This document shows positions 1 through 9,534 of a stretch of DNA of 58,607 bases, in pieces. Under the pieces are notes generated by a model that was given only the letters and a program-made list of their open reading frames with translations, was not told the DNA's origin and searched no databases. Origin of the DNA: an uncultured Rickettsiaceae bacterium (GTDB lineage Bacteria; Pseudomonadota; Alphaproteobacteria; Rickettsiales; Rickettsiaceae); assembly GCA_905479865.1 (NCBI GenBank), contig CAJQOD010000017.1, positions 1 to 58,607 on the forward strand. Reading direction: 5' to 3'. Numbering within the stretch: the stretch's first letter is position 1; every line of letters starts with the position of its first letter. Made by a program: the position numbers and the translations under genes.

Positions 1-156
1 ATTGAAAAATTATGCCACGATTCTACCCAGAGCTTGAGTATATCAAACGCCTATCATGTCAACCGACTTGACATTTCTTCCCAAGGAAGTACAATGCTCG
101 GCATGATATATAAAATTGACAGATTCCAAATTCACTCACGAATGCGCCGCATGTAA
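1..156 (+). CDS. possible C-terminal tail of an unidentified ORF cut by the window edge
   Basis: Frame 1 is open from the first base to a TAA at 154-156, giving 51 residues that end in HSRMRRM. I do not recognise the sequence. The other two forward frames also contain protein-like stretches, for example a Cys-rich run around 143-170 (CAACNKAC), but each is interrupted by stops. The region could therefore be a real gene end, a decayed gene, or non-coding. It lies 76 bases upstream of the antiporter gene. Confidence 0.2.
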   Translation: MEKLCHDSTQSLSISNAYHVNRLDISSQGSTMLGMIYKIDRFQIHSRMRRM

Positions 157-232
157 TAAGGCGTGTAGTACTGCTATTATCCTTAAGCATAAGTTCACAA
201 ACTAATATCAGACTATTCTTGAGATCAATAAC

Positions 233-1537
233 ATGACAATTTTTATCAATTTCATTCCGATTTTGCTCTTTGTAACCATATTTTTTGGTTCTGGGGTTTA
301 CTACTCACTGCAAGGCATCGAAAATGCCTTCTACCAGGTACCGCCAACAGCGGCCATTCTACCATCGATAGTTGTTGCATGGCTAATGCACAAAGATGAT
401 ACTAAAAGCACTATGGCCAGTTTCCTTAATGGTGCCAGGCATCCAGACATCATCACCATGTGCATAATTTTCCTGCTCGCAGGCGCACTCAGCAGCGTTA
501 CCAAATCTATTGGTAGCGTGGAGTCTGCTGTAAATTTTGCGCTGACAGTAACGCCTGAAAGCTTTTTGCTAATTGGTGTATTCATCACTAGCGCCTTAAT
601 TGCAACTGCGATCGGCACCTCTATGGGAACCATTGCAGCACTTGCAAGTTTAGTTACAGAACTGGCAACTCAAGGAGCTTTCTCTGCGGAACTTGGCGCA
701 GCTACCTTAGTGGGCGGGGCTATGTTTGGGGATAATATGTCAATTATTTCAGATACTACAATTGCCTCCATATCTTCGCAAAAAGCAAATTTAAAAGAGA
801 AATTGAAGCTGAACATCCGGGTAGCTCTAATAGCCTCATTTTTTACTATATGTATACTGGCTTTTGTCGACAGCCCCAAGATCGATATTATGGATCGTCA
901 CTATTCCATAGTTTTGATATCGCCATACATATTTCTGGTATTACTGGCAACCCTTGGAATAAACGTATTTACTGTGCTTACTGTATCACTGGGTTTTTCA
1001 GGCATAATCGGAATAATATATGACGATTACAGTATATTACAATTTGCACAAAATATCTCAGACGGCTTTGCTGACATGCATGAGATCATGCTGCTTTCAA
1101 TTTTGATTGGTGCATTATCTGGCCTGTCGAACCAGAATTCCAAAGAACTTGCTGAAAAAATTTCTAAATTACTTCCCAAAAATGCTGGCAAAAAAGCTGC
1201 AGAGCTAATGATTTCTGCGCTTGTTGCGTTGTTTGACATATTGCTTGCAAATAATGTAGTAGCTATCATTTTCTCTGGAGAAATAGCGAAGGAACTGTCA
1301 GCAAAATATAAAATTAAACCACATGAAAGTGCTGCCTGGCTTGATATTTTCTCCTGCGTTATCCAGGGAATAATCCCTTATGGAGCACAGATTTTATTGG
1401 TTTGTGCAGTTGCCGGCATATCTCCACTTGCTGTAATTGGCAAAGTCTATTACTGCTACATACTGGGGGTAGTAACACTGGCTTTCATATTGCTCCGAAA
1501 ATCTGTGGCTATAAATATTAAAAATAATGTTCAATAG
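233..1537 (+). CDS. NhaC-type Na+/H+ antiporter family membrane protein
   Basis: A 434-residue polytopic inner-membrane protein with about ten or more hydrophobic segments. The central GGAMFGDNMSIISDTTIAS region (about residues 160-180) is the conserved signature of the NhaC antiporter superfamily. It probably exchanges Na+ or another small cation or solute for protons. The exact substrate cannot be read from sequence, since this superfamily also contains malate/lactate and amino-acid exchangers. The gene stands alone, with a promoter-containing spacer separating it from nuoA. The N-terminal methionine is followed directly by a hydrophobic segment, consistent with the chosen start. Confidence 0.8.
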   Translation: MTIFINFIPILLFVTIFFGSGVYYSLQGIENAFYQVPPTAAILPSIVVAWLMHKDDTKSTMASFLNGARHPDIITMCIIFLLAGALSSVTKSIGSVESAVNFALTVTPESFLLIGVFITSALIATAIGTSMGTIAALASLVTELATQGAFSAELGAATLVGGAMFGDNMSIISDTTIASISSQKANLKEKLKLNIRVALIASFFTICILAFVDSPKIDIMDRHYSIVLISPYIFLVLLATLGINVFTVLTVSLGFSGIIGIIYDDYSILQFAQNISDGFADMHEIMLLSILIGALSGLSNQNSKELAEKISKLLPKNAGKKAAELMISALVALFDILLANNVVAIIFSGEIAKELSAKYKIKPHESAAWLDIFSCVIQGIIPYGAQILLVCAVAGISPLAVIGKVYYCYILGVVTLAFILLRKSVAINIKNNVQ

Positions 1538-1591
1538 CATTTTTTTATCAAAATTAATCGCATCAACCAACAAATTATTATCAATAAATCA

Positions 1592-1619
1592 TTGTTATAA
1601 AAGTTACTTAATTTATAAT
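1592..1619 (+). promoter_or_regulatory. candidate sigma-70-type promoter for the nuo operon
   Basis: TTGTTA at 1592-1597 and a perfect TATAAT at 1614-1619 are separated by 16 bases. They lie 105 bases upstream of the nuoA start in a spacer with no other gene. Assigned by motif only; in AT-rich DNA such matches also occur by chance. Confidence 0.45.
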
Positions 1620-1723
1620 GCTTGGTATTAGGAAGATATTTACCGTTGATAAAAGTCGGTTTTTAGTGTAGCTAATTAAGGAAATAGGTGCTAAAAACAA
1701 GCAAGATGAATTTATAAATTAAT

Positions 1724-2098
1724 ATGCTGCCAGATACAGATTTTTTAGTTGAATACCTGCCAATTGCTGTCTTTTTTGGACTTGCAACAATCATTTCGAT
1801 TATTGTTGCAAGTTTACCAAAGCTTTTAGCAAAAGAAAAACCGCAAAGAGATAAATTGGCAAGCTATGAATGTGGGTTTGATGCATTCGGTGATGCACGC
1901 GGAAAGTTTGATATTCGCTTTTACCTTGTTGCAATTTTATTTATCATTTTTGATCTTGAAGTAGCCTTCTTAATTCCGTGGGCAATAAGCCTGAAATCCA
2001 TTGGTCAGCTTGGTTTTTGGTCAATGATGGTATTTTTGCTGGTATTGACAGTTGGCTTTGTATATGAGTGGAAAAAAGGCGCACTCGATTGGGAGTAA
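1724..2098 (+). CDS. nuoA: NADH-quinone oxidoreductase subunit A
   Basis: Small membrane subunit of respiratory complex I, 124 residues, the usual length for NuoA. Three transmembrane helices are visible. The conserved loop after helix 1 contains [20 protein letters not shown] (about residues 44-63), the family hallmark with the Cys of the quinone-site loop. The helix 2 signature [14 protein letters not shown] is intact. First gene of nuoABCDE-x-nuoF; nuoB starts 6 bases after its stop. Complex I transfers electrons from NADH to ubiquinone and pumps protons. Confidence 0.96.
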   Translation: MLPDTDFLVEYLPIAVFFGLATIISIIVASLPKLLAKEKPQRDKLASYECGFDAFGDARGKFDIRFYLVAILFIIFDLEVAFLIPWAISLKSIGQLGFWSMMVFLLVLTVGFVYEWKKGALDWE

Positions 2099-2104
2099 AA
2101 AATT

Positions 2105-2611
2105 ATGCAAGAAGAACTACAAAGCCAGGATAAATTCTTTGAAGAAGAAATCTCTAATCGTGGTTTTGTTGTTACCAAAGTGGATGATTTAATTGGCTGG
2201 GCAAGAGCAAATTCCTTGTGGCCAATGAGCTTTGGCCTTGCCTGTTGCGCAGTCGAAATGATGCAGGCTGCTGCCAGTAGATACGATATGGACAGGTTCG
2301 GTTTTTTATTTCGCCCAAGTCCTCGCCAAGCAGATTTAATGATCGTAGCTGGAACATTAACAAATAAAATGGCACCTGCTATGCGCCGGGTCTATGATCA
2401 AATGGCGGAACCAAAATATGTCATCTCAATGGGTAGCTGCGCCAATGGAGGTGGATATTACCATTATTCATATTCCGTAGTCAGAGGCTGCGACCGGATT
2501 GTCCCTGTTGATGTTTATGTTCCAGGTTGCCCACCAACAGCAGAAGCTTTGATCTATGGATTAATGCAGCTACAGAGAAAAATCCGTAGAACCACCAGAT
2601 TTAAAGGGTAA
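2105..2611 (+). CDS. nuoB: NADH-quinone oxidoreductase subunit B
   Basis: Peripheral-arm subunit that carries iron-sulfur cluster N2, the last electron carrier before ubiquinone. The 168-residue length is normal. The cluster ligands are visible as the tandem cysteines C47-C48 ([10 protein letters not shown]), C112 ([10 protein letters not shown]) and C142 ([11 protein letters not shown]). It lies between nuoA and nuoC with 3-6 base spacers, so these genes are cotranscribed and probably translationally coupled. Confidence 0.97.
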   Translation: MQEELQSQDKFFEEEISNRGFVVTKVDDLIGWARANSLWPMSFGLACCAVEMMQAAASRYDMDRFGFLFRPSPRQADLMIVAGTLTNKMAPAMRRVYDQMAEPKYVISMGSCANGGGYYHYSYSVVRGCDRIVPVDVYVPGCPPTAEALIYGLMQLQRKIRRTTRFKG

Positions 2612-2614
2612 CAG

Positions 2615-3208
2615 ATGGAATTTTCACATATCATTGATGAATTTGCAAAAGACAATGATCTTAACATCATCCCCATTTCGATAAATGGTTTTATCGCATA
2701 CAAAGTCGCAAGTGATAGTTTGCTCTCAATATTGAAATTCGCAAAAGAAAACACAGAACTGCGCTTTACTATTCTAACTGATTTATTTGCAGCAGATTTC
2801 CCTGCAAGGCAGCATCGATTTGAAGTAGTATATAGTCTGCTCAGCTTAAAACTGAATAAAAGACTTTTGTTTAAAATAGAATCAGGCGAAGAGCATCAAA
2901 TCCCTTCTGTAACCTCTTTATACAGCGCAGCTTGCTGGTATGAAAGAGAGGCCTTTGACATGTTTGGCATTAGCTTTGATGGCTGCCCTGATATGCGAAG
3001 AATTCTGACTGATTATGGCTTCATAGGACACCCACTACGTAAAGACTTTCCAGTTACCGGGCATCTGCAGGTCAAATATGATGAAAAGCTTGAGAAAGTT
3101 ATTTATGAGCCTGTATTACTGGAGCAGGAATTTAGGAATTTTGATTTTGCATCTCCCTGGCAAGGCTCGGGAGGGTATAAATTACCCGGCGACGAAAAGG
3201 CCGAATGA
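2615..3208 (+). CDS. nuoC: NADH-quinone oxidoreductase subunit C
   Basis: The 30-kDa peripheral subunit of complex I, 197 residues, a separate protein as in other alphaproteobacteria rather than fused to NuoD as in E. coli. The conserved C-terminal block CWYEREAFDMFGISFDGCPD followed by RRILTDYGFIGHPLRKDFP (about residues 107-147) is the NuoC signature. It starts 3 bases after nuoB; nuoD begins 10 bases after it. Confidence 0.96.
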   Translation: MEFSHIIDEFAKDNDLNIIPISINGFIAYKVASDSLLSILKFAKENTELRFTILTDLFAADFPARQHRFEVVYSLLSLKLNKRLLFKIESGEEHQIPSVTSLYSAACWYEREAFDMFGISFDGCPDMRRILTDYGFIGHPLRKDFPVTGHLQVKYDEKLEKVIYEPVLLEQEFRNFDFASPWQGSGGYKLPGDEKAE

Positions 3209-3218
3209 GTAAAAAATT

Positions 3219-4412
3219 ATGAAAGAAACAGGTAAGCCAGGCACCGAGCAAAAGACCACCACCATTAATTTTGGTCCACAACACCCCGCAGCGCACGGTG
3301 TGTTACGCCTTATTCTTGAAATGGATGGTGAGGTGATTAACAAAGCTGATCCACATATCGGATTGCTGCATAGAGGAACTGAAAAGCTCATTGAGCACAA
3401 AACTTATATGCAGGCCATTCCTTACTTTGATCGCCTTGACTATGTCTCTCCAATGTGCCAGGAACACTCTTTTGCCTTGGCAGTTGAACAGCTTCTGAAA
3501 TGCGAAGTGCCTAAAAGAGCGCAGTATATCAGGGTGCTGTTTTCTGAACTTACCAGAATTTTAAATCATACAATGAATATTGGCACTCAGGCAGTTGATC
3601 TGGGTGCTACCACACCACTGCTTTGGTTATTTGAAGAGCGTGAAAAAATCATGGAATTTTACGAGCGTGTATCAGGCTCTCGCATGCATGCTAATTATTT
3701 TCGTCCAGGTGGCGTGGCTGCAGATTTACCGGAAGGTCTGCTTGAGGATATAGAAGTCTTTAATAATCAGTTCTTAAAACAACTAGCTGATGTTGAAAAC
3801 CTGCTCAATAATAACCGTGTATGGAAACAAAGACTAGTCGGTGTTGGCGTTGTCAGTCAAAAACAGGCAATGGATTGGGGGTTCTCCGGACCAATGCTTA
3901 GAGGCTCTGGAATTGAATGGGATTTACGTAAAAGTAATCCATATGAAGTATATAATGAAATGGAATTTGATGTACCTGTTGGCAAGGGAGGTGATTGCTA
4001 CGATCGCTATCTGGTACGCGTTGAGGAAATGTATCAGTCAGTCCGAATTATTGACCAATGTATAAAGAAAATGCCAAAAGGCGAGGTGAAGTCTTTAGAC
4101 ATGAAAATCTCACCGCCAAAACGTAGTGACATGAAAGATTCTATGGAAGCATTAATTCATCACTTCAAATTATACACTGAAGGTTATGATGTTCCAGTTG
4201 GTGAAACTTACGGTGTTGTGGAAGCTCCAAAAGGTGAGTTTGGCGTTTATTTATATGCAGATGGTACCAATAAGCCCTATAGATGCAGAATTAAGGCACC
4301 TGGTTTTGCACATTTACAGGGGCTTGACTTTATGACCCGCGGTCACTTGATGGCAGATGTCGTATCTGTTATTTCTAGTCTTGATATAGTATTTGGGGAG
4401 ATTGACCGATGA
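3219..4412 (+). CDS. nuoD: NADH-quinone oxidoreductase subunit D
   Basis: The 49-kDa subunit of complex I, 397 residues, forming the ubiquinone-binding cavity with NuoB. Visible signatures are [15 protein letters not shown] near the N-terminus (quinone-site His residues), [12 protein letters not shown], the [10 protein letters not shown] segment, and the C-terminal [20 protein letters not shown]. It resembles the large subunit of NiFe hydrogenases, but the metal-binding cysteines are absent, as expected for NuoD. Its stop overlaps the nuoE start in ATGA. Confidence 0.97.
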   Translation: MKETGKPGTEQKTTTINFGPQHPAAHGVLRLILEMDGEVINKADPHIGLLHRGTEKLIEHKTYMQAIPYFDRLDYVSPMCQEHSFALAVEQLLKCEVPKRAQYIRVLFSELTRILNHTMNIGTQAVDLGATTPLLWLFEEREKIMEFYERVSGSRMHANYFRPGGVAADLPEGLLEDIEVFNNQFLKQLADVENLLNNNRVWKQRLVGVGVVSQKQAMDWGFSGPMLRGSGIEWDLRKSNPYEVYNEMEFDVPVGKGGDCYDRYLVRVEEMYQSVRIIDQCIKKMPKGEVKSLDMKISPPKRSDMKDSMEALIHHFKLYTEGYDVPVGETYGVVEAPKGEFGVYLYADGTNKPYRCRIKAPGFAHLQGLDFMTRGHLMADVVSVISSLDIVFGEIDR

Positions 4413-4921
4413 AACAGGAAAAAGAAACATTTTCTTTTAATAAAGAGAGTCTTAAAAAAGCTAAAGAGCTTGTGGCAAAATATCCGAAAGGACGCCAGAA
4501 GAGCGCTATGCTACCATTGCTTGATCTTGCTCAAAGACAGAATGGAGGCTGGCTTTCAATTGCTGCCATTGAATATGTTGCAAATTATATCTCTGAGCCA
4601 TTCATGCGTGCCTATGAAGTTGTAACTTTTTATACCATGTATAATACAAAGCCGGTTGGCAAATATCATATTCAGGTTTGCACTACCACCCCATGCTGGC
4701 TACGCGGGGCTAATGAGATTATGAAATCCTGTGAAAAACATGCCAAAACCAGGTGCGGCGAAACTTCCAAAGATAATATGTTTACAATCTCGGAAGTTGA
4801 ATGTCTGGGTGCCTGCGTAAACGCACCTATGATTCAAATCAATGATGATTATTATGAAGATTTGGATTCGAAAAAAATTGGAGATATAATAAAAAAGCTG
4901 AAACAGAAAAAGCCTGATTAA
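4409..4921 (+). CDS. nuoE: NADH-quinone oxidoreductase subunit E
   Basis: The 24-kDa subunit of the NADH dehydrogenase module, a thioredoxin-like fold holding 2Fe-2S cluster N1a. The four ligands are visible: C91 and C96 ([10 protein letters not shown]), C132 and C136 ([10 protein letters not shown]). The 170-residue length is typical. The start overlaps the nuoD stop by four bases. Its functional partner nuoF is separated from it by an extra small gene, which is not part of canonical complex I. Confidence 0.96.
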   Translation: MKQEKETFSFNKESLKKAKELVAKYPKGRQKSAMLPLLDLAQRQNGGWLSIAAIEYVANYISEPFMRAYEVVTFYTMYNTKPVGKYHIQVCTTTPCWLRGANEIMKSCEKHAKTRCGETSKDNMFTISEVECLGACVNAPMIQINDDYYEDLDSKKIGDIIKKLKQKKPD

Positions 4922-4942
4922 TATTATATAATTTGAGGAACC

Positions 4943-5587
4943 GTGAAAAAACTATTTAGCCTATTACTAATCTGCATTTTCGTGCCGCTATTTGCCGGTG
5001 CTGATTATATAAGCAACAGATTTTTTGTTGTCGAAAAAGCTCTGGATTTTGATAAGACGATTCGCTCTGGCAAGTGCTATGGCAGCATACCCTACCCTAA
5101 ATTGTCGCACGATGACGAAGAGTTATTTATGAAGATTAACGAGGAAATTTATGATTTTGTCGAAATTTATGCCATTTGCAATCAAGGTAAGCGTGATAAT
5201 TTTTCAGTCTCATTTGATGTTCCAGACTCCAGTTCAAAAGACTTCTTCAGCGTACGTTGGCTAACTATGAAGAACAGGAAATTATGGCGTATTGACACAT
5301 TAAATTTCAATTCTGAAAATGGCAATATCCTAAATCCGGATGATGTTTTCAACTTATTAAGTAATCACATGATAGGTAAGATGATAGAATTATCTGAAGG
5401 TCACCTCCCTGAAAAATGCAGCTGGGAGGAATTCCTGGAAAAAATAGAAAAAAGAGATATACAATTTTATATAAAAGATCGGGAATGGTATATAGTGTTT
5501 AATGCTAACAACAAAAACAATAACGTAGTGGATGTAAAAATACCGGAATATTTTTTAGTAGGAAATAGAGATAATGATCGCGGATAA
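4943..5587 (+). CDS. secreted DUF3298/RsiV-like protein inside the nuo operon
   Basis: 214 residues from a GTG start preceded by a GAGGA ribosome-binding site at 4934-4938. Residues 1-19 form a clear signal peptide (two Lys, then [17 protein letters not shown]), so the product is predicted to be periplasmic or a surface protein. The C-terminal half, with [17 protein letters not shown] and later [13 protein letters not shown], resembles the DUF3298 (RsiV C-terminal) domain pattern. That match is from memory and was not searched. No catalytic motif is evident. It overlaps the nuoF start by 14 bases, so it is cotranscribed with complex I genes. Whether it has any link to complex I is unknown. 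Confidence 0.65.
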   Translation: MKKLFSLLLICIFVPLFAGADYISNRFFVVEKALDFDKTIRSGKCYGSIPYPKLSHDDEELFMKINEEIYDFVEIYAICNQGKRDNFSVSFDVPDSSSKDFFSVRWLTMKNRKLWRIDTLNFNSENGNILNPDDVFNLLSNHMIGKMIELSEGHLPEKCSWEEFLEKIEKRDIQFYIKDREWYIVFNANNKNNNVVDVKIPEYFLVGNRDNDRG

Positions 5588-6833
5588 GGATAAAATTTTT
5601 ACAAACCTGCATGGCGCAGAATCTCCATATCTCAGTGCTGCGCAAAAGCGTGGTGATTGGGACAGGACAAAATCCTTTATAACAAAAGGACGTGACTGGA
5701 TAGTCCAGCAGGTAAAAAATTCAGGTCTTAGAGGCCGTGGTGGTGCCGGTTTTTCTACCGGTATGAAATGGTCATTCATGCCGAAAGATCATCCCAAACC
5801 ATCCTATCTGGTGGTTAATGCCGATGAATCAGAGCCTGGAACCTGTAAAGACCGGGGCATAATCAGATATGACCCTCACAAACTAATAGAAGGATGCGTA
5901 CTTGCCAGTGTCGGCATTGGAGCACATAGCTGCTACATATATATTCGTGGTGAATTTTACAATGAGGCACTTATTTTGCAAAAAGCCATTGATGAAGCCT
6001 ACAAAGCAAAATTAATCGGCAAGAATGCCAGTGGATCCGGCTACGATATTGATATTTACCTGCATCGTGGTGCTGGCGCTTATATTTGCGGCGAAGAAAC
6101 AGCCTTACTTGAAAGTCTGGAGGGTAAAAAAGGTCAGCCACGTCTTAAGCCGCCATTCCCTGCAGGTGCCGGACTGTACGGCTGTCCGACAACTATTAAC
6201 AATGTTGAATCCATAGCAGTTGTTCCAACTATTTTAAGGCGAGGTGCAGATTGGTTTGCCGGCATGGGTAAAGAAAACAACACCGGCAGCAAATTATTCT
6301 GCATTTCCGGTCATGTGAATAACCCTTGCAATATTGAAGAAGAAATGGGCATACCACTTAAGGAACTAATTGAAAAGCATGCTGGCGGCATTCGCGGAGG
6401 ATGGGATAATTTAAAAGCAATTATTCCCGGCGGTTCATCAGTGCCGATGATTCCCAAAGATGTATGCGAAACCGTAACAATGGACTTTGACTCGCTGCGC
6501 AGCGTCGGCTCAGGGCTTGGCACAGGCGGTCTGATTGTGATGGATCAGTCAACTGATATAATTTACGCCATTGCTCGCCTGAGCAAATTTTATATGCATG
6601 AATCATGTGGCCAATGTACTCCCTGCCGTGAAGGCACAGGATGGATGTGGCGCGTAATGATGCGTTTAGTGCAAGGTGATGCAAAAATTGAAGAGATCGA
6701 TGAACTTCTTGATGTTACCAGGCAGGTGGAAGGACACACTATCTGCGCCCTTGGAGATGCTGCTGCCTGGCCGATTCAGGGGCTGATACGTCATTTTCGA
6801 AATGAAATCGTGGATAGGATTAAAGCAAGATGA
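5574..6833 (+). CDS. nuoF: NADH-quinone oxidoreductase subunit F
   Basis: The 51-kDa NADH-binding subunit, 419 residues. It oxidises NADH through FMN and passes electrons to cluster N3. Visible motifs are the glycine-rich NADH site [16 protein letters not shown] (residues 51-66), the FMN site [14 protein letters not shown] (about 81-94), [13 protein letters not shown], and the 4Fe-4S ligands C345, C348 and C351 ([13 protein letters not shown]) plus a distal Cys near residue 391 ([13 protein letters not shown]). The start overlaps the preceding gene by 14 bases. nuoG is not downstream, so the remaining subunits must be encoded elsewhere. Confidence 0.97.
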   Translation: MIADKDKIFTNLHGAESPYLSAAQKRGDWDRTKSFITKGRDWIVQQVKNSGLRGRGGAGFSTGMKWSFMPKDHPKPSYLVVNADESEPGTCKDRGIIRYDPHKLIEGCVLASVGIGAHSCYIYIRGEFYNEALILQKAIDEAYKAKLIGKNASGSGYDIDIYLHRGAGAYICGEETALLESLEGKKGQPRLKPPFPAGAGLYGCPTTINNVESIAVVPTILRRGADWFAGMGKENNTGSKLFCISGHVNNPCNIEEEMGIPLKELIEKHAGGIRGGWDNLKAIIPGGSSVPMIPKDVCETVTMDFDSLRSVGSGLGTGGLIVMDQSTDIIYAIARLSKFYMHESCGQCTPCREGTGWMWRVMMRLVQGDAKIEEIDELLDVTRQVEGHTICALGDAAAWPIQGLIRHFRNEIVDRIKAR

Positions 6834-7663
6834 AACTAAAACTATTACTTACAACCTTGCTGGCAACATCAATAGCATTGATTGCTTTTTTCTGGAATAA
6901 GTCTGAAGTAAGAATACTCTATCACACAGAAAATGATTTCGGACCAATATGGGTGTTTGAGAAAAAGGATGAAAGATGTATGTCGTTTATCAAACCACCA
7001 TCTCCCATCCTCCAAAGCTGCATGTCTCTAGAGAACCCCAAGACTGCCGCCTTGTTCCATTATTCTCAAATTTTCCTTGGCAGCTTATTCTTGAAAGAAA
7101 ATCCTGAAAAAATCCTGATAATAGGACTCGGTGGAGCTACAGTAGCTAAAGCATTAAACATTCTGGTTCCCAATGCTAGGCTTGATATTGTTGAAATTAA
7201 TCCTGCCATACCACCCATTGTTGCAGATTATTTTGAATTTAGAGAAACTCACAAAAATCATATTTTTGTTGCTGATGGATTTGAATTTATAAAAAACTCT
7301 CCTGCAAATATCTATGATATAGTGCTATTGGACGCTTTTACAACGGACTACATTCCGCCTTCATTCCTGACTGATGAATTTATACAAAATGTAAAAAAAA
7401 TTACGGCAAAAGATGGCATTGTGGCCATTAACACTTTTGCAAATAGTAAATTTCAGAGTCTGGAATCCGAATTAATTAAAAATAATTTTGGTAAATATTA
7501 CAATTTAACTACAAATCAGACTAGAGTAATAATGGCTAGCAATGGCAACCTGGCAAAACTTCCTGAAATAATTCATCGATCCAATTTATGGCGCTACCGG
7601 TTTGTTGAAGTTGGGGTCGATCAAACTGCCGTGCTTTCTCTGTTTCAAGATGCACTAAGATAA
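6830..7663 (+). CDS. membrane-anchored spermidine-synthase-like methyltransferase-fold protein
   Basis: 277 residues. An N-terminal hydrophobic segment (about residues 3-22) is followed by a Rossmann-type domain with [16 protein letters not shown], the acidic DIVEINPAI strand end, and [18 protein letters not shown], matching the polyamine aminopropyltransferase (SpeE) superfamily. Members with a membrane anchor and a short N-terminus are often not true spermidine synthases, so the substrate is uncertain. The start overlaps the nuoF stop in ATGA, so it is the last gene of this nuo transcription unit. Confidence 0.7.
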   Translation: MKLKLLLTTLLATSIALIAFFWNKSEVRILYHTENDFGPIWVFEKKDERCMSFIKPPSPILQSCMSLENPKTAALFHYSQIFLGSLFLKENPEKILIIGLGGATVAKALNILVPNARLDIVEINPAIPPIVADYFEFRETHKNHIFVADGFEFIKNSPANIYDIVLLDAFTTDYIPPSFLTDEFIQNVKKITAKDGIVAINTFANSKFQSLESELIKNNFGKYYNLTTNQTRVIMASNGNLAKLPEIIHRSNLWRYRFVEVGVDQTAVLSLFQDALR

Positions 7664-7809
7664 AATAATATTACATTTATCACTCATTCTAAGTTTGAGA
7701 AGATGTTGTAATCCATCTATCATTTAAGATTTAAAAGAAGATTTATTTGGAATCTTTTACGATATCAAGTAGTCCTGCTGAATAGTTTTATATGCACTTA
7801 AGATATAGA

Positions 7810-8010
7810 TGGATTGCCACACCCCTAAAGGGGTTCGCAATGACAATCCAATCTACCGTCACTGTGAAGAAGCGTTAGCGACTGTGGCAGCCTATTTATC
7901 ACTGCAGAGTACACCAAAGCTTCATCTTGCGACAGTTTCTCCTTCGCAATGACGGAAAAAGAGTACAACATTGTCATTGCAAGGCCTCTGGAAGGCCGCG
8001 GCAATCTATT
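7810..8010. repeat. cluster of short palindromic intergenic repeats, locus 1
   Basis: The 390-base spacer 7664-8053 holds at least four related, imperfect units in alternating orientation. The first begins GGATTGCC (7811) and ends CGCAATGAC (7836-7844), around an inner CCCCTAAAGGGG hairpin. The second begins CGTCACTGTGA at 7857. The third ends TTCGCAATGACGG at 7955. The fourth runs from TGTCATTGCAAGG (7972) to GCGGCAATC (8005). The same family occurs at 29667-29793 and 45947-46034. The core GTCATTGCGA...GCAATCC resembles dispersed repeats known from rickettsial and other genomes. I see no gene here; 7664-7809 is plain AT-rich sequence. Confidence 0.65.
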
Positions 8011-8053
8011 CATCATCGCAAAATACTAAATCTTCATCTTGCAACACTCTCTT

Positions 8054-8785
8054 TTAAGAAATTATCTTCCTTAAACCATATTGCGGATCAAAGGCATTAC
8101 CAAATATTTTTTCAAGAGGCGGTATGGCATCTGGATTTTGCAAGCCCTTTTTAATAGATTGCAGCATTGCATATATTACCAATACCGGTTCTGCATTTGC
8201 ACCGGCTAATCTATGCTCAAGCCGTTTAGGCTCAGAATCCGGAATTCGGATCAGTACACTTCTATTATTGCCTCCATACGAAATATGCGTTGGTGCCATG
8301 AATTTGCTATCTAGTCGAACATAATCCTCTAGGCTGGGAAGAAAATAATTCAGCGTATCTGGAAGATAATGGCAGAGTATTTTTGCATATTTTTCAATAT
8401 TATCATCTTCGAGAAAATTCAGGTGAATATGCATGGAACTGCCATAATCATCGGCAAACGGTTTTGAACTGAAATCTGCTTCTCCCCCCATCTGACCTGC
8501 AAAGTGGATAATTTTCTTGCGAATCTCATCAATATATTTTGCATAAGCAGCAAGGTCTTGCGATGGTCGAATATCTATTTCATACTGATTCCGACCTTTC
8601 TCTGTTTTTACTGCATGACCTATGTTTTCTTCCAACAAGATAATATCAACGGCACCATGAATATAAAATTCAAGCTCTGCTCCAACACACGGGGTCAGAT
8701 TCAACTGTGATCTAAAGTACTGCTCCAGCTGCCTTAAGAGATTGTATTGTTTTTGAATATATGATAATTTGTCACGATAATGCAT
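8054..8785 (-). CDS. minimal glutamine-synthetase catalytic-domain protein
   Basis: 243 residues, about half the length of a normal glutamine synthetase. The glutamate-ammonia-ligase catalytic fold is recognisable: GAELEFY with E37 and E39, GRNQYEID with E69, GSSMHIHLNF with H119, NNRSVLIRIP with R175 and R180, and RLEHR with E190 and R192. These match the metal, ATP and substrate residues of GlnA-family enzymes in the right order. The N-terminal beta-grasp domain is missing, so standard dodecamer active sites, which use an Asp from that domain, could not form in the usual way. It may ligate glutamate or another gamma-glutamyl substrate. The start is 14 bases from the divergent pgeF start. 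Confidence 0.7.
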   Translation of the reverse strand: MHYRDKLSYIQKQYNLLRQLEQYFRSQLNLTPCVGAELEFYIHGAVDIILLEENIGHAVKTEKGRNQYEIDIRPSQDLAAYAKYIDEIRKKIIHFAGQMGGEADFSSKPFADDYGSSMHIHLNFLEDDNIEKYAKILCHYLPDTLNYFLPSLEDYVRLDSKFMAPTHISYGGNNRSVLIRIPDSEPKRLEHRLAGANAEPVLVIYAMLQSIKKGLQNPDAIPPLEKIFGNAFDPQYGLRKIIS

Positions 8786-8799
8786 ATAAGTATAATTTC

Positions 8800-9534
8800 A
8801 TGGAAATAGAATTTATTAAGGACAAAGTCTATTATAAAATCTTTGACCGCACTTATACAGACTCTAGTGGAATTTATAGCACACATAAATATACTGATGC
8901 AGCAAAATTAGCTGAAGTTCAGCAAAATATTGATAATATAAAATCTGACTATTCCGCCAAAGAACTCGTTATACTAAAACAGGTACATGGTAACAAAGTC
9001 ATTTGCGCCGATAGTGCGGATTGCCAGGCTCAACTGGAAGCTGACGGATCTGTAACAACTAAAAAAAATATTGCATTGTCTGTGCTAACGGCTGATTGTG
9101 TTCCAGTCCTTTTTGCAAGTGCAGACGGAAATGTTATCGGAGCAGCTCATTGCGGCTGGAAAAGTGCCAAGGCAAACCTTATAGCAGAGATTCGCAAAAT
9201 AATGGAAAATAAAGGAGCTGAAGATATAAAAGCTGTCATCGGACCATCGATTCAGCAAAAATCGTATGAAGTTGATGAAAATTATTACCAGGATTTCGTA
9301 AACGATGATAATGCTTGCAAAGATTTATTCATACCATCAAATAATAAGGATCGGTATATGTTTTCTTTAAGTGGCTATGTTAAGCGAAAGCTTGAGCAGG
9401 AGAATATAAAACTACTATTACACATAGACGATGATACTTATTCCATGCCGGAAAAATATCCAAGCTACCGACGAAGCACCCACGACAAAGAACCCTACCG
9501 GCAAAATATATTATCCACAATTATAATGAGATAA
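8800..9534 (+). CDS. pgeF: PgeF/YfiH (laccase-domain) family protein
   Basis: About 244 residues when started at 8800 (MEIEFIKDK). An upstream ATG at 8761 would overlap the divergent gene, and its extra 13 residues look non-conserved. Motifs are LKQVHGNKV, LSVLTADCVPVLF and AAHCGWKSAKANL, which give the His/Cys metal-binding site of the multicopper-like purine nucleoside phosphorylase/PgeF fold. Family members have been linked to editing mis-incorporated L-Ser in UDP-MurNAc precursors and to purine nucleoside cleavage. Its stop overlaps the ccmC start (TAATG), indicating coupling. Confidence 0.85.
   Translation: MEIEFIKDKVYYKIFDRTYTDSSGIYSTHKYTDAAKLAEVQQNIDNIKSDYSAKELVILKQVHGNKVICADSADCQAQLEADGSVTTKKNIALSVLTADCVPVLFASADGNVIGAAHCGWKSAKANLIAEIRKIMENKGAEDIKAVIGPSIQQKSYEVDENYYQDFVNDDNACKDLFIPSNNKDRYMFSLSGYVKRKLEQENIKLLLHIDDDTYSMPEKYPSYRRSTHDKEPYRQNILSTIIMR

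Noticed and set aside
8761-8799. Upstream ATG for pgeF at 8761
   Set aside because: It would overlap the start of the divergent glutamine-synthetase-like gene, and the added 13 residues look unlike the family N-terminus; 8800 was preferred.
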